A stretch of DNA of 64,000 nucleotides from Paenibacillus sp. G2S3. GTDB taxonomy: Bacteria; Bacillota; Bacilli; Paenibacillales; Paenibacillaceae. The translations under genes were made by a program, and so were the position numbers. Shown here piece after piece: positions 43,629 through 52,779 of this stretch. The notes beneath the pieces were generated by a model. That model did no database searches. It had not been told where the DNA came from and worked only from the letters and a program-made list of their open reading frames with translations. The DNA lies in assembly GCF_030123105.1 (NCBI RefSeq), contig NZ_CP126095.1:3162001-3226000 (forward strand). The letters run 5' to 3'. The number at the start of each line of letters is the position of its first letter. Position 1 is the first letter of the stretch.

Positions 43629-44717
43629 GTGTTAGAGAATAAAATGGAACAGCTTAACACCTGTATGCGGCAAATTTTTGAGGAGCCAGAAGTAGAAATA
43701 GTCAATTTCATCTGCGAGGATTTAGATTATAAGACACCTAACTTTACAACAGCGGGTATTTTTCATCTTAAGGGTATCGCACTAATTAATCACGAGAGGC
43801 TTCCATGGTCAATTATATTAAAAATTATTAAGTCTGATAGTGCAGAAAAAGAGGATCCAGCTCATCACAATTACTGGCGACGAGAAGCTTTAGTCTTTGA
43901 ATCTAAGATTCTGGATGAGCTTCCTGACTCAATCCGAGCTCCAAAATGTTATCTAGTTGAGGAGCAAGTAGATGGTACCGTATGGTTATGGATGGAACGA
44001 ATAGAGGGGGAGTATGCGCATACGAAGGAGGAGTTTGATTTTATCGCTGAACGGTTGGGCCGATTCAATGGAGCTTATCTTACAGGAAAGAACATCCCTG
44101 ATGACCAATGGATATGCAGAAGCTGGCTTAGATCATGGACTACCTCGAGTAAAATGTATGCGCCTAACCCTGAGGATTATATACATCAAATACATAGAGA
44201 CAATGACCGAAGCCTTTGGGCTTGGTTCCAAGATTTCACAAACCAAATAGATAGACATATGGATGTTTTAAGTCACTTGCCGCGCGTTCTAGCCCATCAG
44301 GATCTCAGTCAAATGAATATGCTGTTAACTCAAAACGGCGGGTTAGTGTGGATAGACTGGCAATTTATGAGCATATCAGGTTTAGGGGAAGACCTTGGCA
44401 AAATGTTTGGCGTAAATATGAGTCTTGGTGTGATTCCTATCGATCGTTACGAGGAATATAAAGAGTCATTATTCCATTCGTATATTAAAGGTTTAAAGGC
44501 TAGCGGATGGCAGGGAGATGAAACCCTTGCAAGATATGGTTATTGTTTAAGCACAGCTTTACGTAGTGTCTGGGAAGTGCCACAATACTTTTCATTATCC
44601 ACTCAGCTAGCTACTGACTCTGATCACTTAAAGCTTCAGGATCGAGTTGCCCGGCTGGAACAGATAATTAATATTCAACGTGAAATGGCAGAAGAATGTA
44701 GCGCGTTGAAGGTATAA
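43629..44717 (+). CDS. Aminoglycoside-phosphotransferase-fold protein
   Basis: 362 residues; APH-family kinase fold with LAHQDLSQMNML (Brenner motif, Asp; the usual HxD-x4-N is present) and VWIDWQF (metal Asp). C-lobe helices follow. GTG 43629 fits GGGGAGGG; the in-frame TTG at 43614 overlaps that site. Resembles the ecdysteroid/choline kinase-like branch of APH proteins. Substrate unknown. Confidence 0.8.
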   Translation: MLENKMEQLNTCMRQIFEEPEVEIVNFICEDLDYKTPNFTTAGIFHLKGIALINHERLPWSIILKIIKSDSAEKEDPAHHNYWRREALVFESKILDELPDSIRAPKCYLVEEQVDGTVWLWMERIEGEYAHTKEEFDFIAERLGRFNGAYLTGKNIPDDQWICRSWLRSWTTSSKMYAPNPEDYIHQIHRDNDRSLWAWFQDFTNQIDRHMDVLSHLPRVLAHQDLSQMNMLLTQNGGLVWIDWQFMSISGLGEDLGKMFGVNMSLGVIPIDRYEEYKESLFHSYIKGLKASGWQGDETLARYGYCLSTALRSVWEVPQYFSLSTQLATDSDHLKLQDRVARLEQIINIQREMAEECSALKV

Positions 44718-44729
44718 ATAATATGGTCA

Positions 44730-44778
44730 AAAGCGATTCTCATCAGAATGTTTATGGATGAGGGAATCGCTTTTTTTT
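44730..44778 (+). terminator. Rho-independent terminator
   Basis: AAAGCGATTCTCATC (44730-44744) pairs with GATGAGGGAATCGCTTT (44757 on) with one bulge, then T8. Confidence 0.85.
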
Positions 44779-44857
44779 GTATTGGACAAACCATGTAATT
44801 CAAATGCCAGTAGTATCTCAAACCGCATAAACAGGCTGGAGTAAATTTAAAAAATAC

Positions 44858-45251
44858 ATGATAGCGGATATATCGCAGGATACTCACTCCCGTGATTCTT
44901 TTTCACTTGGCCATTGGGAAGTAGATGAGACAACAAGCAATGACAATAAGTCAACGAAAAGGGCAGAAATTCTAATGGTTGATGGTACTTTTCCGACACT
45001 GCAAGAATGGTATGGCTATAAATGGCGTGATCATATCAAAGATACTAAATACAAAGTAAATATTAACTTTACCATGAAAAAGCATAGTGACCTAGTGGGA
45101 CCAGCTGTGGAAGGAGATGAAATGGTAAAATGATCATTCAAGTCATGAAGATTCTGAAGCAAAAAAACTACCGAGGTGCGGTTGGTGCGGCGTTCTAGCG
45201 GGTCTCACGTTGTTTTTACCATTAGTCTTTAGTTTGTTGAGGAGCATGTAA
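44858..45251 (+). pseudogene. Remnant of an unknown gene with a frameshift, C-terminal membrane helix
   Basis: The gap 44718-45387 holds no intact gene. A frame from ATG 44858 (no ribosome binding site; contains LGHWEVDETTSNDNKS and TLQEWYGYKWRDHIKD) ends at TGA 45131-45133. One missing A in the AAAA run at 45127-45130 would join it to a second frame (NDHSSHEDSEAKKLP, then a hydrophobic helix GVLAGLTLFLPLVFSLL) ending at TAA 45249-45251. Together about 131 residues, reading like the end of a larger extracellular protein with a C-terminal anchor. Family not recognised. Confidence 0.35.
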
Positions 45252-45387
45252 AAACATAACTTCACATATCCGAAAATAATAACACTGAAACCGAAATAAA
45301 GAGCCTATTATGAGAAGTGTTTTAAGACTACAATCTTATTAAAAGGCTGCGACCAGTATTTTATTAAGGATAAAGGATGTGTTGTTT

Positions 45388-46488
45388 ATGAACCGGTTCT
45401 CATCGAAGGTACTACTCGTCTGTCTAATGCTTGTGCTCACGTCATGTACCTCTTCAACTGTAAGTAAAGTAGAGCCTCATCCAGAAGTGAATATGGAAGT
45501 GGTTCAGAAAGGACCTGTGGTACAGACTTTAAGCGTTGAACAACAAGTTGATAATATTATGGAAGAAAATAAGTTCTCTGGATCTATTTTGCTCGTCGAG
45601 GATAACAAGGTTAAGATTGCGAAAGGATATAATATGGCCAACTCAGAGACCATGCACGTAAACGGACCAGATACAGTATTCCAAATCGGCTCTTTGACAA
45701 AAGCTTTTACCGCTGCAGCGATAATGCAATTACAAGAAATGGGGAAACTTAATATTAATGATTCTGTTCAAAAGTATATAGAGAATTATCCTTATAAAAA
45801 TGTTACGCTCTACCAATTATTAACCCATACCGCAGGAATTCCGAACTTAACAGAATTTCCAGATTTCATAAGCACAATGGACATCCCGGTAAGTGTTTCA
45901 GAGAATATCGTTAAATTCTTAAATAAACCACTGGAATTCGAACCTGGAAGCCAATTCGCTTATAGTAATTCAGGATATATATTGCTTGGGGCTGTTATTG
46001 AAAATGTAAGCGGCCAAGCTTATAGTCAGTATATCGAGGAGCATATCATGTCGCCATTAGGGATGGGGAGATCTGGATACTTAAAAAAAGATAGAATAAC
46101 AGATGATATAGCATCAGGATATTGGGTAGCTATCGAAAGGTACCCGGCAATGGATATTGATATGACAGTACCTTATGCAGCAGGTGGAATCTACTCTACG
46201 GTGAATGATTTGTATAAATGGATCCAAGGGCTTGAAGAAGGAAAAGTTATTAATGCGGATTCTTGGAGGGCAATGCGTACTCCGGAGAAAAACGGGTATG
46301 GATTAGGATGGGGGGTAAATGATGCAGAAGGCTTGATTTACGCACATGGCGGAGCGATCAATGGATTTTCATCGTTTATCTTTAGAGATATTTCTAAGGG
46401 CACAGCAGTTATTATACTTAGTAATGTGGAAGGTGTCCAAACAGCCAAGCTATCAGATCTTCTTTTATATATGCTAGAATCAGAATAA
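45388..46488 (+). CDS. Beta-lactamase-fold serine hydrolase lipoprotein (class C/PBP-like)
   Basis: 366 residues. Lipoprotein signal with lipobox LTSC (Cys20). Catalytic motifs of the beta-lactamase/esterase C family: SLTK (Ser-x-x-Lys), YSN (Tyr-x-Asn, in FAYSNSGY) and HGG in AHGGAINGF. Such proteins act as DD-peptidases, esterases or D-amino-acid peptidases at the cell surface; true beta-lactamase activity is less likely. ATG 45388 chosen over GTG 45379, which overlaps AAAGGA too closely. Confidence 0.87.
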   Translation: MNRFSSKVLLVCLMLVLTSCTSSTVSKVEPHPEVNMEVVQKGPVVQTLSVEQQVDNIMEENKFSGSILLVEDNKVKIAKGYNMANSETMHVNGPDTVFQIGSLTKAFTAAAIMQLQEMGKLNINDSVQKYIENYPYKNVTLYQLLTHTAGIPNLTEFPDFISTMDIPVSVSENIVKFLNKPLEFEPGSQFAYSNSGYILLGAVIENVSGQAYSQYIEEHIMSPLGMGRSGYLKKDRITDDIASGYWVAIERYPAMDIDMTVPYAAGGIYSTVNDLYKWIQGLEEGKVINADSWRAMRTPEKNGYGLGWGVNDAEGLIYAHGGAINGFSSFIFRDISKGTAVIILSNVEGVQTAKLSDLLLYMLESE

Positions 46489-46533
46489 TGAATAATCAAG
46501 AATGAATCAGAATGGCTTGGAGGCAATACAAAG

Positions 46534-47010
46534 ATGAACATCAGAAGAATACATAAGAAAGATAATAGTGCGATTGAACAAATCATTAGGAGCTGCCTGA
46601 TTGAGTTTGGCGGGAATAGGGCAGGGCTTGCATGGGAAGATGACAGCCTGCATCACTTATATGAATATTACAATCAAAGTGAGAATCGGGCCTATTGGGT
46701 TGTAGAAGAAAATGGAGTTATATTGGGTGGCTGCGGAATTGCTCCTTTCGGGAGTGAGGGCAACATATGTGAGTTGCAAAAAATGTACTTATCTTCGTCC
46801 GTTAGAGGTAGCGGGATATCGTTCGAACTCTTAAATACCGCTCTGGATTTTGCCAAGCTTCATTACAACAAATGTTATTTGGAGACATTGCAGAACATGC
46901 ATGCAGCTAATCGTTTTTATACGAAAAATGGTTTCGAGCTTTTAGATGCCCCTTTAGCTGGCTCAGAGCATTTCGCATGTGATGCTTGGTATATTAAAGA
47001 GTTACTTTAA
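46534..47010 (+). CDS. GNAT-family N-acetyltransferase
   Basis: 158 residues with GNAT features: GGCGIAPFG strand, ELQKMYLSSSVRGSGIS acetyl-CoA loop, and AANRFYTKNGFE. RBS TTGGAGG. Stands between the lipoprotein gene and the TetR/SMR operon. Substrate unknown. Confidence 0.86.
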   Translation: MNIRRIHKKDNSAIEQIIRSCLIEFGGNRAGLAWEDDSLHHLYEYYNQSENRAYWVVEENGVILGGCGIAPFGSEGNICELQKMYLSSSVRGSGISFELLNTALDFAKLHYNKCYLETLQNMHAANRFYTKNGFELLDAPLAGSEHFACDAWYIKELL

Positions 47011-47051
47011 TTATGGTTTAGTAAGCCTGGATTAGCAGGCTTATTTTTTAT

Positions 47052-47081
47052 TTGACAATAAAACCGTCCAGACGGTATAGT
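47052..47081 (+). promoter_or_regulatory. Promoter and palindromic operator of the TetR/SMR operon
   Basis: TTGACA (47052-47057), 18-base spacer, TATAGT (47076-47081). A perfect inverted repeat ACCGTC-CA-GACGGT (47063-47076) fills the spacer and touches the -10, as expected for autorepression by the TetR protein of the operon. Confidence 0.7.
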
Positions 47082-47101
47082 AAATAGCAGGGGTGATCAA
47101 T

Positions 47102-47635
47102 GTGAACAGTAATTCTAAACGTAAAACTATTTTATTGGCGGCTTCCACAGTTGTTAAAAATAATGGAGTAGAGAAGCTTACGCTTGAAGCTGTGGCTAAA
47201 GAAGCCGGGGTCAGTAAGGGCGGGCTACTGCACCATTTTCCAAATAAAGAAGCTTTGATCATAGGGATGGTCGAAGATCTAACGAACCATTTTTTTACCA
47301 ATGTTCAAGATAGAGCAATGAGCGAAACGGTTGAAAAAGGGAAGTGGAGTCGTGCTATTACTGAAGCCATGGATGATGATATTAAAGAGGGCAAAGAGAT
47401 TGGTACCGCACTTCTTGCTGCTCTTTTCACAAATCCAGATATTCTTAACAAATTTCAAAGTCAATATGCAACGTGGCAACAAAACATAGAGAACGATGGC
47501 ATTGATCCTGTACGCTCCACTATCATTAGGTTGGCAGCAGATGGGTTATGGTATTCCGAAATGTTCGGATTAGGTGTGTTAGATGATGAATTACGCACGA
47601 AAGTCATTCAAGAATTGATAAATATGACGAAGTAA
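47102..47635 (+). CDS. TetR-family regulator of an SMR efflux pair
   Basis: 177 residues. N-terminal TetR helix-turn-helix (TLEAVAKEAGVSKGGLLHHFPNKEAL), C-terminal ligand domain. GTG 47102 is best spaced from AGGGGTG. It precedes two SMR genes in one operon, like yvdT-yvdS-yvdR of Bacillus subtilis, and presumably represses them from the palindrome at 47063-47076 until a toxic cation binds. Confidence 0.88.
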   Translation: MNSNSKRKTILLAASTVVKNNGVEKLTLEAVAKEAGVSKGGLLHHFPNKEALIIGMVEDLTNHFFTNVQDRAMSETVEKGKWSRAITEAMDDDIKEGKEIGTALLAALFTNPDILNKFQSQYATWQQNIENDGIDPVRSTIIRLAADGLWYSEMFGLGVLDDELRTKVIQELINMTK

Positions 47636-47648
47636 GGAGAGGTTATCT

Positions 47649-47975
47649 TTGAATTCATATGTATTACTTGCAACAGCGATCATCTGTGAGGTATTTGGTA
47701 GTTCAATGCTAAAAGTATCTAACGGGTTTAAAAGGATATTCCCTTCCATTGGCGTGATTCTTGGGATGGGCTTAGCATTTTATAGTCTTTCTTTAGCGCT
47801 TAAAACAATTCCATTAGGCACGGCCTATGCAATTTGGTCAGGGGTAGGTACAGCTTTGACAGCTATAATTGGCGTAGTTATTTATAAAGAGAACTTTAAT
47901 CGTAAGAAATTACTAGGTCTACTACTCATCATTGGTGGTGTAATCATTATGAAGCTCTCTGGTGGGGCTCATTAG
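47649..47975 (+). CDS. Small multidrug resistance (SMR) protein, subunit 1
   Basis: 108 residues, four transmembrane helices, membrane-embedded Glu14 (ICEVFGSS) and the SMR segment LGTAYAIWSGVGTALTA. TTG start after AAGGAGAGG. Expected to pair with the next protein as a heterodimeric proton/cation antiporter for quaternary ammonium-type compounds. Confidence 0.9.
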   Translation: MNSYVLLATAIICEVFGSSMLKVSNGFKRIFPSIGVILGMGLAFYSLSLALKTIPLGTAYAIWSGVGTALTAIIGVVIYKENFNRKKLLGLLLIIGGVIIMKLSGGAH

Positions 47976-47992
47976 AATTTGGAGGCTGTAGC

Positions 47993-48340
47993 ATGAAAAG
48001 AAATGTAGGATATATTGCTCTAAGTATAGCGATTGCTAGCGAAGTCGTAGGTACTACTATGTTGAAATTGTCAGAAGGATTCACGCAATTACTCCCTTCT
48101 ATTGGGGTTATTATTGGTTTTATTATTGCTTTTTATAGTTTATCCATAAGCCTTAGAGAATTACCGTTAAGCTTAGCTTATGCGATTTGGTCAGGAGTAG
48201 GTACAGTTCTAACAGCATTTGTGGGGATTGTCGTGTGGGGTGATCCATTTGGTATTCTAACTTTTGCCGGAATCGTATTAATAGTAGGAGGGGTTGTGTT
48301 ATTAAACGCACCCTCTGCAGATAAAGAAAGAGCCCGTTAA
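47993..48340 (+). CDS. Small multidrug resistance (SMR) protein, subunit 2
   Basis: 115 residues, four helices, Glu17 (ASEVVGTT) and LSLAYAIWSGVGTVLTA. RBS TGGAGG, 17 bases after subunit 1. The terminator hairpin begins inside its last codons. Differences in loop charge between the two subunits fit opposite membrane orientation, as in EbrAB-type pairs, but this was not computed. Confidence 0.9.
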   Translation: MKRNVGYIALSIAIASEVVGTTMLKLSEGFTQLLPSIGVIIGFIIAFYSLSISLRELPLSLAYAIWSGVGTVLTAFVGIVVWGDPFGILTFAGIVLIVGGVVLLNAPSADKERAR

Positions 48341-48359
48341 ATCAGGCTCTCTTTTTTTG
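48328..48359 (+). terminator. Rho-independent terminator overlapping the end of the SMR gene
   Basis: AGAGCC (48329-48334) / GGCTCT (48345-48350) with flanking pairs, then CTTTTTTTG. Confidence 0.75.
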
Positions 48360-48463
48360 TTTAAACGGATGTCATAGATTCCATAAATCGCATAGTTTCG
48401 TGATAATGGTATCACTTACCTTTTCCGTAGAATTACATCTTATAGTTTGAGCTGCTATTTATC

Positions 48464-48546
48464 TATAATGAGTGTGTCTGAAAGTGAAGGGAGGGTGTGG
48501 TTCTTTTTAATGTGCTCTGGATGATCTCTATTGAAAACGCTACCAT
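48464..48546 (+). promoter_or_regulatory. Glucanase promoter region with a CcpA cre-like site
   Basis: TATAAT (48464-48469) is a likely -10 (no strong -35). TTGAAAACGCTACCA (48532-48546) fits the broad cre consensus WTGNAANCGNWNNCW at every defined position and lies between the promoter and the glucanase start, where CcpA would block elongation. The rest of the 270-base gap shows no other feature. Confidence 0.5.
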
Positions 48547-48612
48547 TTGAGCACTCTGATAGGTTCGTGAATTTTTGAGAATCTAACATATTTAAGGAGG
48601 ATTAAAATTAAA

Positions 48613-51600
48613 ATGCGAAACAAGTATGTTGTATGGTCGCTGGTAGTATCTATGCTGATTTCAAGTTTATTCTTGGCTGCGGGCCCTCTTAATTTTGTTT
48701 CAGCCTCCGGAGGACCAAACCTGACACTCGGCAAAAATGTAACAGCGAGCGGTCAATCACAAACTTATAGTCCTGACAATGTTAAAGACAGTAATCAAAG
48801 CACGTATTGGGAAAGTACGAATAATGCATTCCCGCAATGGATTCAAGTCGATTTAGGTGCAAAAACAAATATTGATCAAATCGTTCTTAAGCTCCCTTCT
48901 GGATGGGAGACGCGGACGCAAACACTGGCTGTTCAAGGTAGCACAAACGGTTCGACATTCACTAACATTGTAGGGTCTGCGAATTATGAATTTAACCCAT
49001 CAATTGCAGGTAACAGTGTTACCATCGACTTTGCCGCAACCAGTACGCGTTACGTACGTCTGAATGTAACGAGCAACACAGTTTGGCCAGCAGCTCAGCT
49101 CTCTGAATTCGAGATTTACGGCGCTAGTGGTCCTATTCCTACTCCAACTCCATCGCCTTCCGGCACATATGAAGCTGAATCTGCTTCACTGTCTGGAGGA
49201 GCTAAAGTGAACACGGATCATGCCGGTTACTCCGGCGCGGGCTTCGTGGATGGATATTTGACCCAAGGTGCAACAACGACATTCACGGTTAACGTGCCTG
49301 CAGCAGGTAGTCGTGAGGTGACATTGAAATATGCTAATGCAAGTGGCAGCGCAAAGACAATAAGTGTCTATGTCAATGGTGCTAAAATTGGCCAGACCTC
49401 ACTGCCTAACTTGGCAAATTGGGATTCATGGAGTACTAAAGTTGAAGTTCTTAATCTGAATGCGGGTAATAACACCATCGCATATAAATATGATGCTGGT
49501 GATTCTGGCAACGTTAACCTTGACCAAATCACTGTAGCGTCGACAACAACAACCCCTACCTCAACACCAACGCCAACGGTCACACCAACACCAACGCCAA
49601 CGCCAACGCCAACACCAACTCCTACACCAACACCAACACCAACACCAACACCGACGGTAACACCAACCCCAACGCCAACACCGACGGTCACCCCAACACC
49701 GACGGTCACCCCAACACCTGCACCGGGTAGCAATATTGCTGTCGGCAAGACGATTACCGCTTCTTCCAGCACACAAACATTCGTAGCAACAAATGCGAAC
49801 GATAACGACACAAACACGTACTGGGAAGGCGGCAGCAATCCAAGTTCACTCACGCTTGACTTAGGTGCGAACCACAACATTACGTCAATCGTATTGAAGC
49901 TGAATCCAGCCTCTGCATGGAGTACTCGCACACAAACGATTCAAGTGCTCGGTCACAATCAAGACACGACTACCTTCGGTAATTTGGTAGCGGCACAATC
50001 GTATACGTTTAATCCAGCTTCTGGCAACACAGTAACCATACCGGTTACGGCAACTGTTAAACGTCTGCAGTTGAATATTACTTCGAATTCTGGTGCTCCA
50101 GCTGGGCAAATCGCGGAGTTTCAAGTATTCGGTACACCTGGGGCGAATCCTGATCTAATGATAACAGGTATGTCCTGGTCACCTACTGCTCCGGTCGAGA
50201 CAAGTGCAATTACATTAAATGCAGTTGTTAAGAACAACGGTAATGCTAGCTCCGCAGCAACAACTGTCAACTTCTACTTAAACAATGAGCTCGTTGGATC
50301 AGCTCCAGTAGGTTTGCTAACTGCAGGTGCTTCGACAACAGCCTCAATGACATTAAATGCTGGAGCCAAAACTGCTGCGACCTATGCTCTCAGCGCTAAA
50401 GTAGATGAGAACAATGTGATTTTCGAGCAGAACGAAGGGAATAACAGCTATACGAACGGGGCATCGCTTGTTATCGCTCCAGTCTCCAGCTCTGACTTAG
50501 TTGGTGTGACTACATGGACACCAAGTAATCCAGTGGCTAATAGTACAGTAGGCTTTACTGTAAATCTCAAGAATCAAGGGACCATTGCTTCTGCAAGTGG
50601 TGCTCATGGCATTATTGTAGCTCTAAAGAACTCAGCGGGCTCCACGATTCAAACATTTAATGGATCCTATTCCGGAACCATTGCTGCAGGAGCTTCCATG
50701 AACGTCACGATTCCTGGGACATGGACAGCAGTCAACGGTAATTACACTGTAACCACTACCGTTGAAGTGGATGCGAACGAAGTAACAGCCAAGCAATCAA
50801 ACAATGTAAGTACGACTAACCTGGTGGTGTATGCATTACGTGGTGCAAGCATGCCTTATAGTCGATACGATACCGAAGATGCTACTCTCGGCGGTGGTGC
50901 TACGTTGAAGTCTGCACCTACGTTTGATCAAGCACTAATTGCTTCAGAAGCATCTGGTCAGCGTTATGTAGCCCTTCCTTCGAATGGCTCGAACGTAGGA
51001 TGGACGGTCAGACAGGGGCAAGGCGGCGCGGGTGTAACTATGAGATTTACTATGCCTGACTCTTCGGATGGTATGGGATTGAATGGTTCACTTGACGTGT
51101 ATGTGAATGGAGTAAAAGTCAAAACGGTATCATTAACATCCTATTACAGCTGGCAGTATTTCTCGGGTGATATGCCTGGTGATGCTCCTAGTGCTGGGCG
51201 TCCGCTCTTCCGATTTGATGAAGTTCACTGGAAATTAGATACCCCTCTGCAGCCTGGAGATAACATCCGTATTCAGAAGAGTAATGGAGATAGTCTGGAA
51301 TATGGTGTTGATTTTCTGGAAATCGAACCTGTTCCTACGGCAGTAGCTCGTCCGGCGAATTCCGTATCAGTGACAGATTATGGTGCTGTAGCAAATGACG
51401 GTCAGGATGACCTTGCAGCCTTTAAAGCAACGGTAAATGCAGCTGTTGCAGGCGGTAAGAGCATGTATATTCCTGCCGGAACGTTTAATCTTAGCAGCAT
51501 GTGGGAAATTGGTTCTGCTAGCAATATGATCAACAATTTCACGGTTACAGGTGCTGGTATTTGGCATACGAACCTCCAGTTTACCAATCCTAATGCGGCA

Positions 51601-52542
51601 GGAGGCGGTATTTCACTCCGTATTAGCGGCAAGCTAGATTTTAGTAATGTTTACATGAATTCGAATTTGCGATCCCGTTATGGACAAAATGCTATTTACA
51701 AAGGATTTATGGATAACTTCGGTACCAATTCAATTATCCATGATGTCTGGGTAGAACATTTTGAATGTGGCATGTGGGTAGGCGACTACGCTCATACACC
51801 TGCTATTTATGCCAGTGGGCTTGTGGTTGAAAACAGCCGGATTCGGAACAATCTTGCCGATGGCATCAACTACTCTCAAGGCACTAGTAATTCGATTGTT
51901 CGAAACACCAACGTACGAAATAACGGTGACGATGGTCTTGCAGTATGGACTAGTAACACTAATGGTGCTCCAGCGGGTGTAAATAACACCTTCTCCTATA
52001 ACACGATTGAGAATAACTGGCGTGCAGCAGCCATAGCATTCTTTGGAGGTGGCGGTCATAAGGCTGATCACAACTACATCATCGACACTGTAGGTGGTTC
52101 TGGTATTCGTATGAACACCGTATTCCCTGGGTACCATTTCCAGAATAATGCTGGCATTGTTTTTTCAGATACTACGATTATCACAAGCGGCACCAGTAAA
52201 GACCTATATGGTGGAGAACGTGGAGCTATCGATTTAGAGGCATCGAATGATGCCATCAAGAACGTAACCTTTAGCAACATCGATATCACCAATACACAAC
52301 GCGATGCAATCCAGTTCGGTTATGGTGGTGGATTTGAGAATATCGTGTTCAACAACATCAATATTAATGGCACTGGACTTGATGGTATTACAACTTCAAG
52401 GTTCTCTGGGCCACATCAGGGTTCGGCAATCTATACCTACACAGGCAATGGTTCAGCAACGTTTAACAATCTGACGACTACGAATATTGCTAACCCCAAC
52501 CTGAATTATATTCAGAGCGGTTTTAAACTGACGATTCATTAA
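48613..52542 (+). CDS. Secreted alpha-1,3-glucanase (mycodextranase), GH87, multimodular
   Basis: 1309 residues. Signal peptide (1-31, ending SAS). Modules in order: discoidin/CBM32-like (about 35-175), CBM6/35-like (about 185-308, starting YEAESASLSGGA), Thr-Pro linker (about 312-372), second discoidin-like domain (about 375-510), two CARDB-like domains (about 514-625 and 630-735), a linker beta domain (about 745-910), and a right-handed beta-helix GH87 catalytic domain (about 920-1309, SVTDYGAVANDGQDDLAAF onward). The acidic residues expected in GH87 are Asp1083 (NLADGIN) and Asp1106-Asp1107 (NNGDDGLAVW); their spacing of 23 equals that I recall for characterised Bacillus circulans and Paenibacillus enzymes. 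It cuts alpha-1,3-glucan of fungal walls or dental plaque mutan. Likely under CcpA control. Confidence 0.9.
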   Translation: MRNKYVVWSLVVSMLISSLFLAAGPLNFVSASGGPNLTLGKNVTASGQSQTYSPDNVKDSNQSTYWESTNNAFPQWIQVDLGAKTNIDQIVLKLPSGWETRTQTLAVQGSTNGSTFTNIVGSANYEFNPSIAGNSVTIDFAATSTRYVRLNVTSNTVWPAAQLSEFEIYGASGPIPTPTPSPSGTYEAESASLSGGAKVNTDHAGYSGAGFVDGYLTQGATTTFTVNVPAAGSREVTLKYANASGSAKTISVYVNGAKIGQTSLPNLANWDSWSTKVEVLNLNAGNNTIAYKYDAGDSGNVNLDQITVASTTTTPTSTPTPTVTPTPTPTPTPTPTPTPTPTPTPTPTVTPTPTPTPTVTPTPTVTPTPAPGSNIAVGKTITASSSTQTFVATNANDNDTNTYWEGGSNPSSLTLDLGANHNITSIVLKLNPASAWSTRTQTIQVLGHNQDTTTFGNLVAAQSYTFNPASGNTVTIPVTATVKRLQLNITSNSGAPAGQIAEFQVFGTPGANPDLMITGMSWSPTAPVETSAITLNAVVKNNGNASSAATTVNFYLNNELVGSAPVGLLTAGASTTASMTLNAGAKTAATYALSAKVDENNVIFEQNEGNNSYTNGASLVIAPVSSSDLVGVTTWTPSNPVANSTVGFTVNLKNQGTIASASGAHGIIVALKNSAGSTIQTFNGSYSGTIAAGASMNVTIPGTWTAVNGNYTVTTTVEVDANEVTAKQSNNVSTTNLVVYALRGASMPYSRYDTEDATLGGGATLKSAPTFDQALIASEASGQRYVALPSNGSNVGWTVRQGQGGAGVTMRFTMPDSSDGMGLNGSLDVYVNGVKVKTVSLTSYYSWQYFSGDMPGDAPSAGRPLFRFDEVHWKLDTPLQPGDNIRIQKSNGDSLEYGVDFLEIEPVPTAVARPANSVSVTDYGAVANDGQDDLAAFKATVNAAVAGGKSMYIPAGTFNLSSMWEIGSASNMINNFTVTGAGIWHTNLQFTNPNAAGGGISLRISGKLDFSNVYMNSNLRSRYGQNAIYKGFMDNFGTNSIIHDVWVEHFECGMWVGDYAHTPAIYASGLVVENSRIRNNLADGINYSQGTSNSIVRNTNVRNNGDDGLAVWTSNTNGAPAGVNNTFSYNTIENNWRAAAIAFFGGGGHKADHNYIIDTVGGSGIRMNTVFPGYHFQNNAGIVFSDTTIITSGTSKDLYGGERGAIDLEASNDAIKNVTFSNIDITNTQRDAIQFGYGGGFENIVFNNININGTGLDGITTSRFSGPHQGSAIYTYTGNGSATFNNLTTTNIANPNLNYIQSGFKLTIH
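49553..49724 (+). repeat. Thr-Pro coding low-complexity repeat in the glucanase gene
   Basis: About 170 bases of short tandem repeats built on ACACCAACGCCAACG-like units, coding for (Thr-Pro)n with occasional Val-Thr. Serves as a flexible, probably glycosylated linker between binding modules. Likely to vary in length between strains. Confidence 0.9.
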
Positions 52543-52554
52543 GCGATAGTGTGA

Positions 52555-52588
52555 GGGAGGAGTTCTTCGGAACTTTTCCCTTTTTTTC
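52555..52588 (+). terminator. Rho-independent terminator of the glucanase gene
   Basis: GGGA-GG-AGTTC (52555-52565) pairs with GAACT-TT-TCCC (52570-52580) around a TTCG-type loop, then T7. Confidence 0.8.
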
Positions 52589-52779
52589 TTGTTTTGTGGA
52601 TAGTGAAAATTTAAAATTTCGAAGGAGGATATTGACTTGAAGAAAAAGAAATAAATGGTAGGAAATAAAGTTTATCTCATAAAGTAAATTTTATTTGGGG
52701 TTGTGTCGATTTCATCATCTTCCGTTCGTTGTTTAAATAGAAGGCTGGATATCCGACGTTACAACAAAGGAGAGATGAA

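Noticed and set aside
49553..49724. Short-period repeats that might suggest a CRISPR or satellite
   Set aside because: No repeat-spacer structure; the repeats keep the reading frame and code for Thr-Pro.
49368..49931. Long minus-strand frame rich in Gly-Val repeats opposite the glucanase linker
   Set aside because: It is the reverse image of the Thr-Pro repeat; no start signal and typical shadow composition.
52637..52684. SD AAGGAGG followed by TTG and a five-codon frame before the hydrolase gene
   Set aside because: Too short to support a gene; could be a remnant, but nothing further can be seen.
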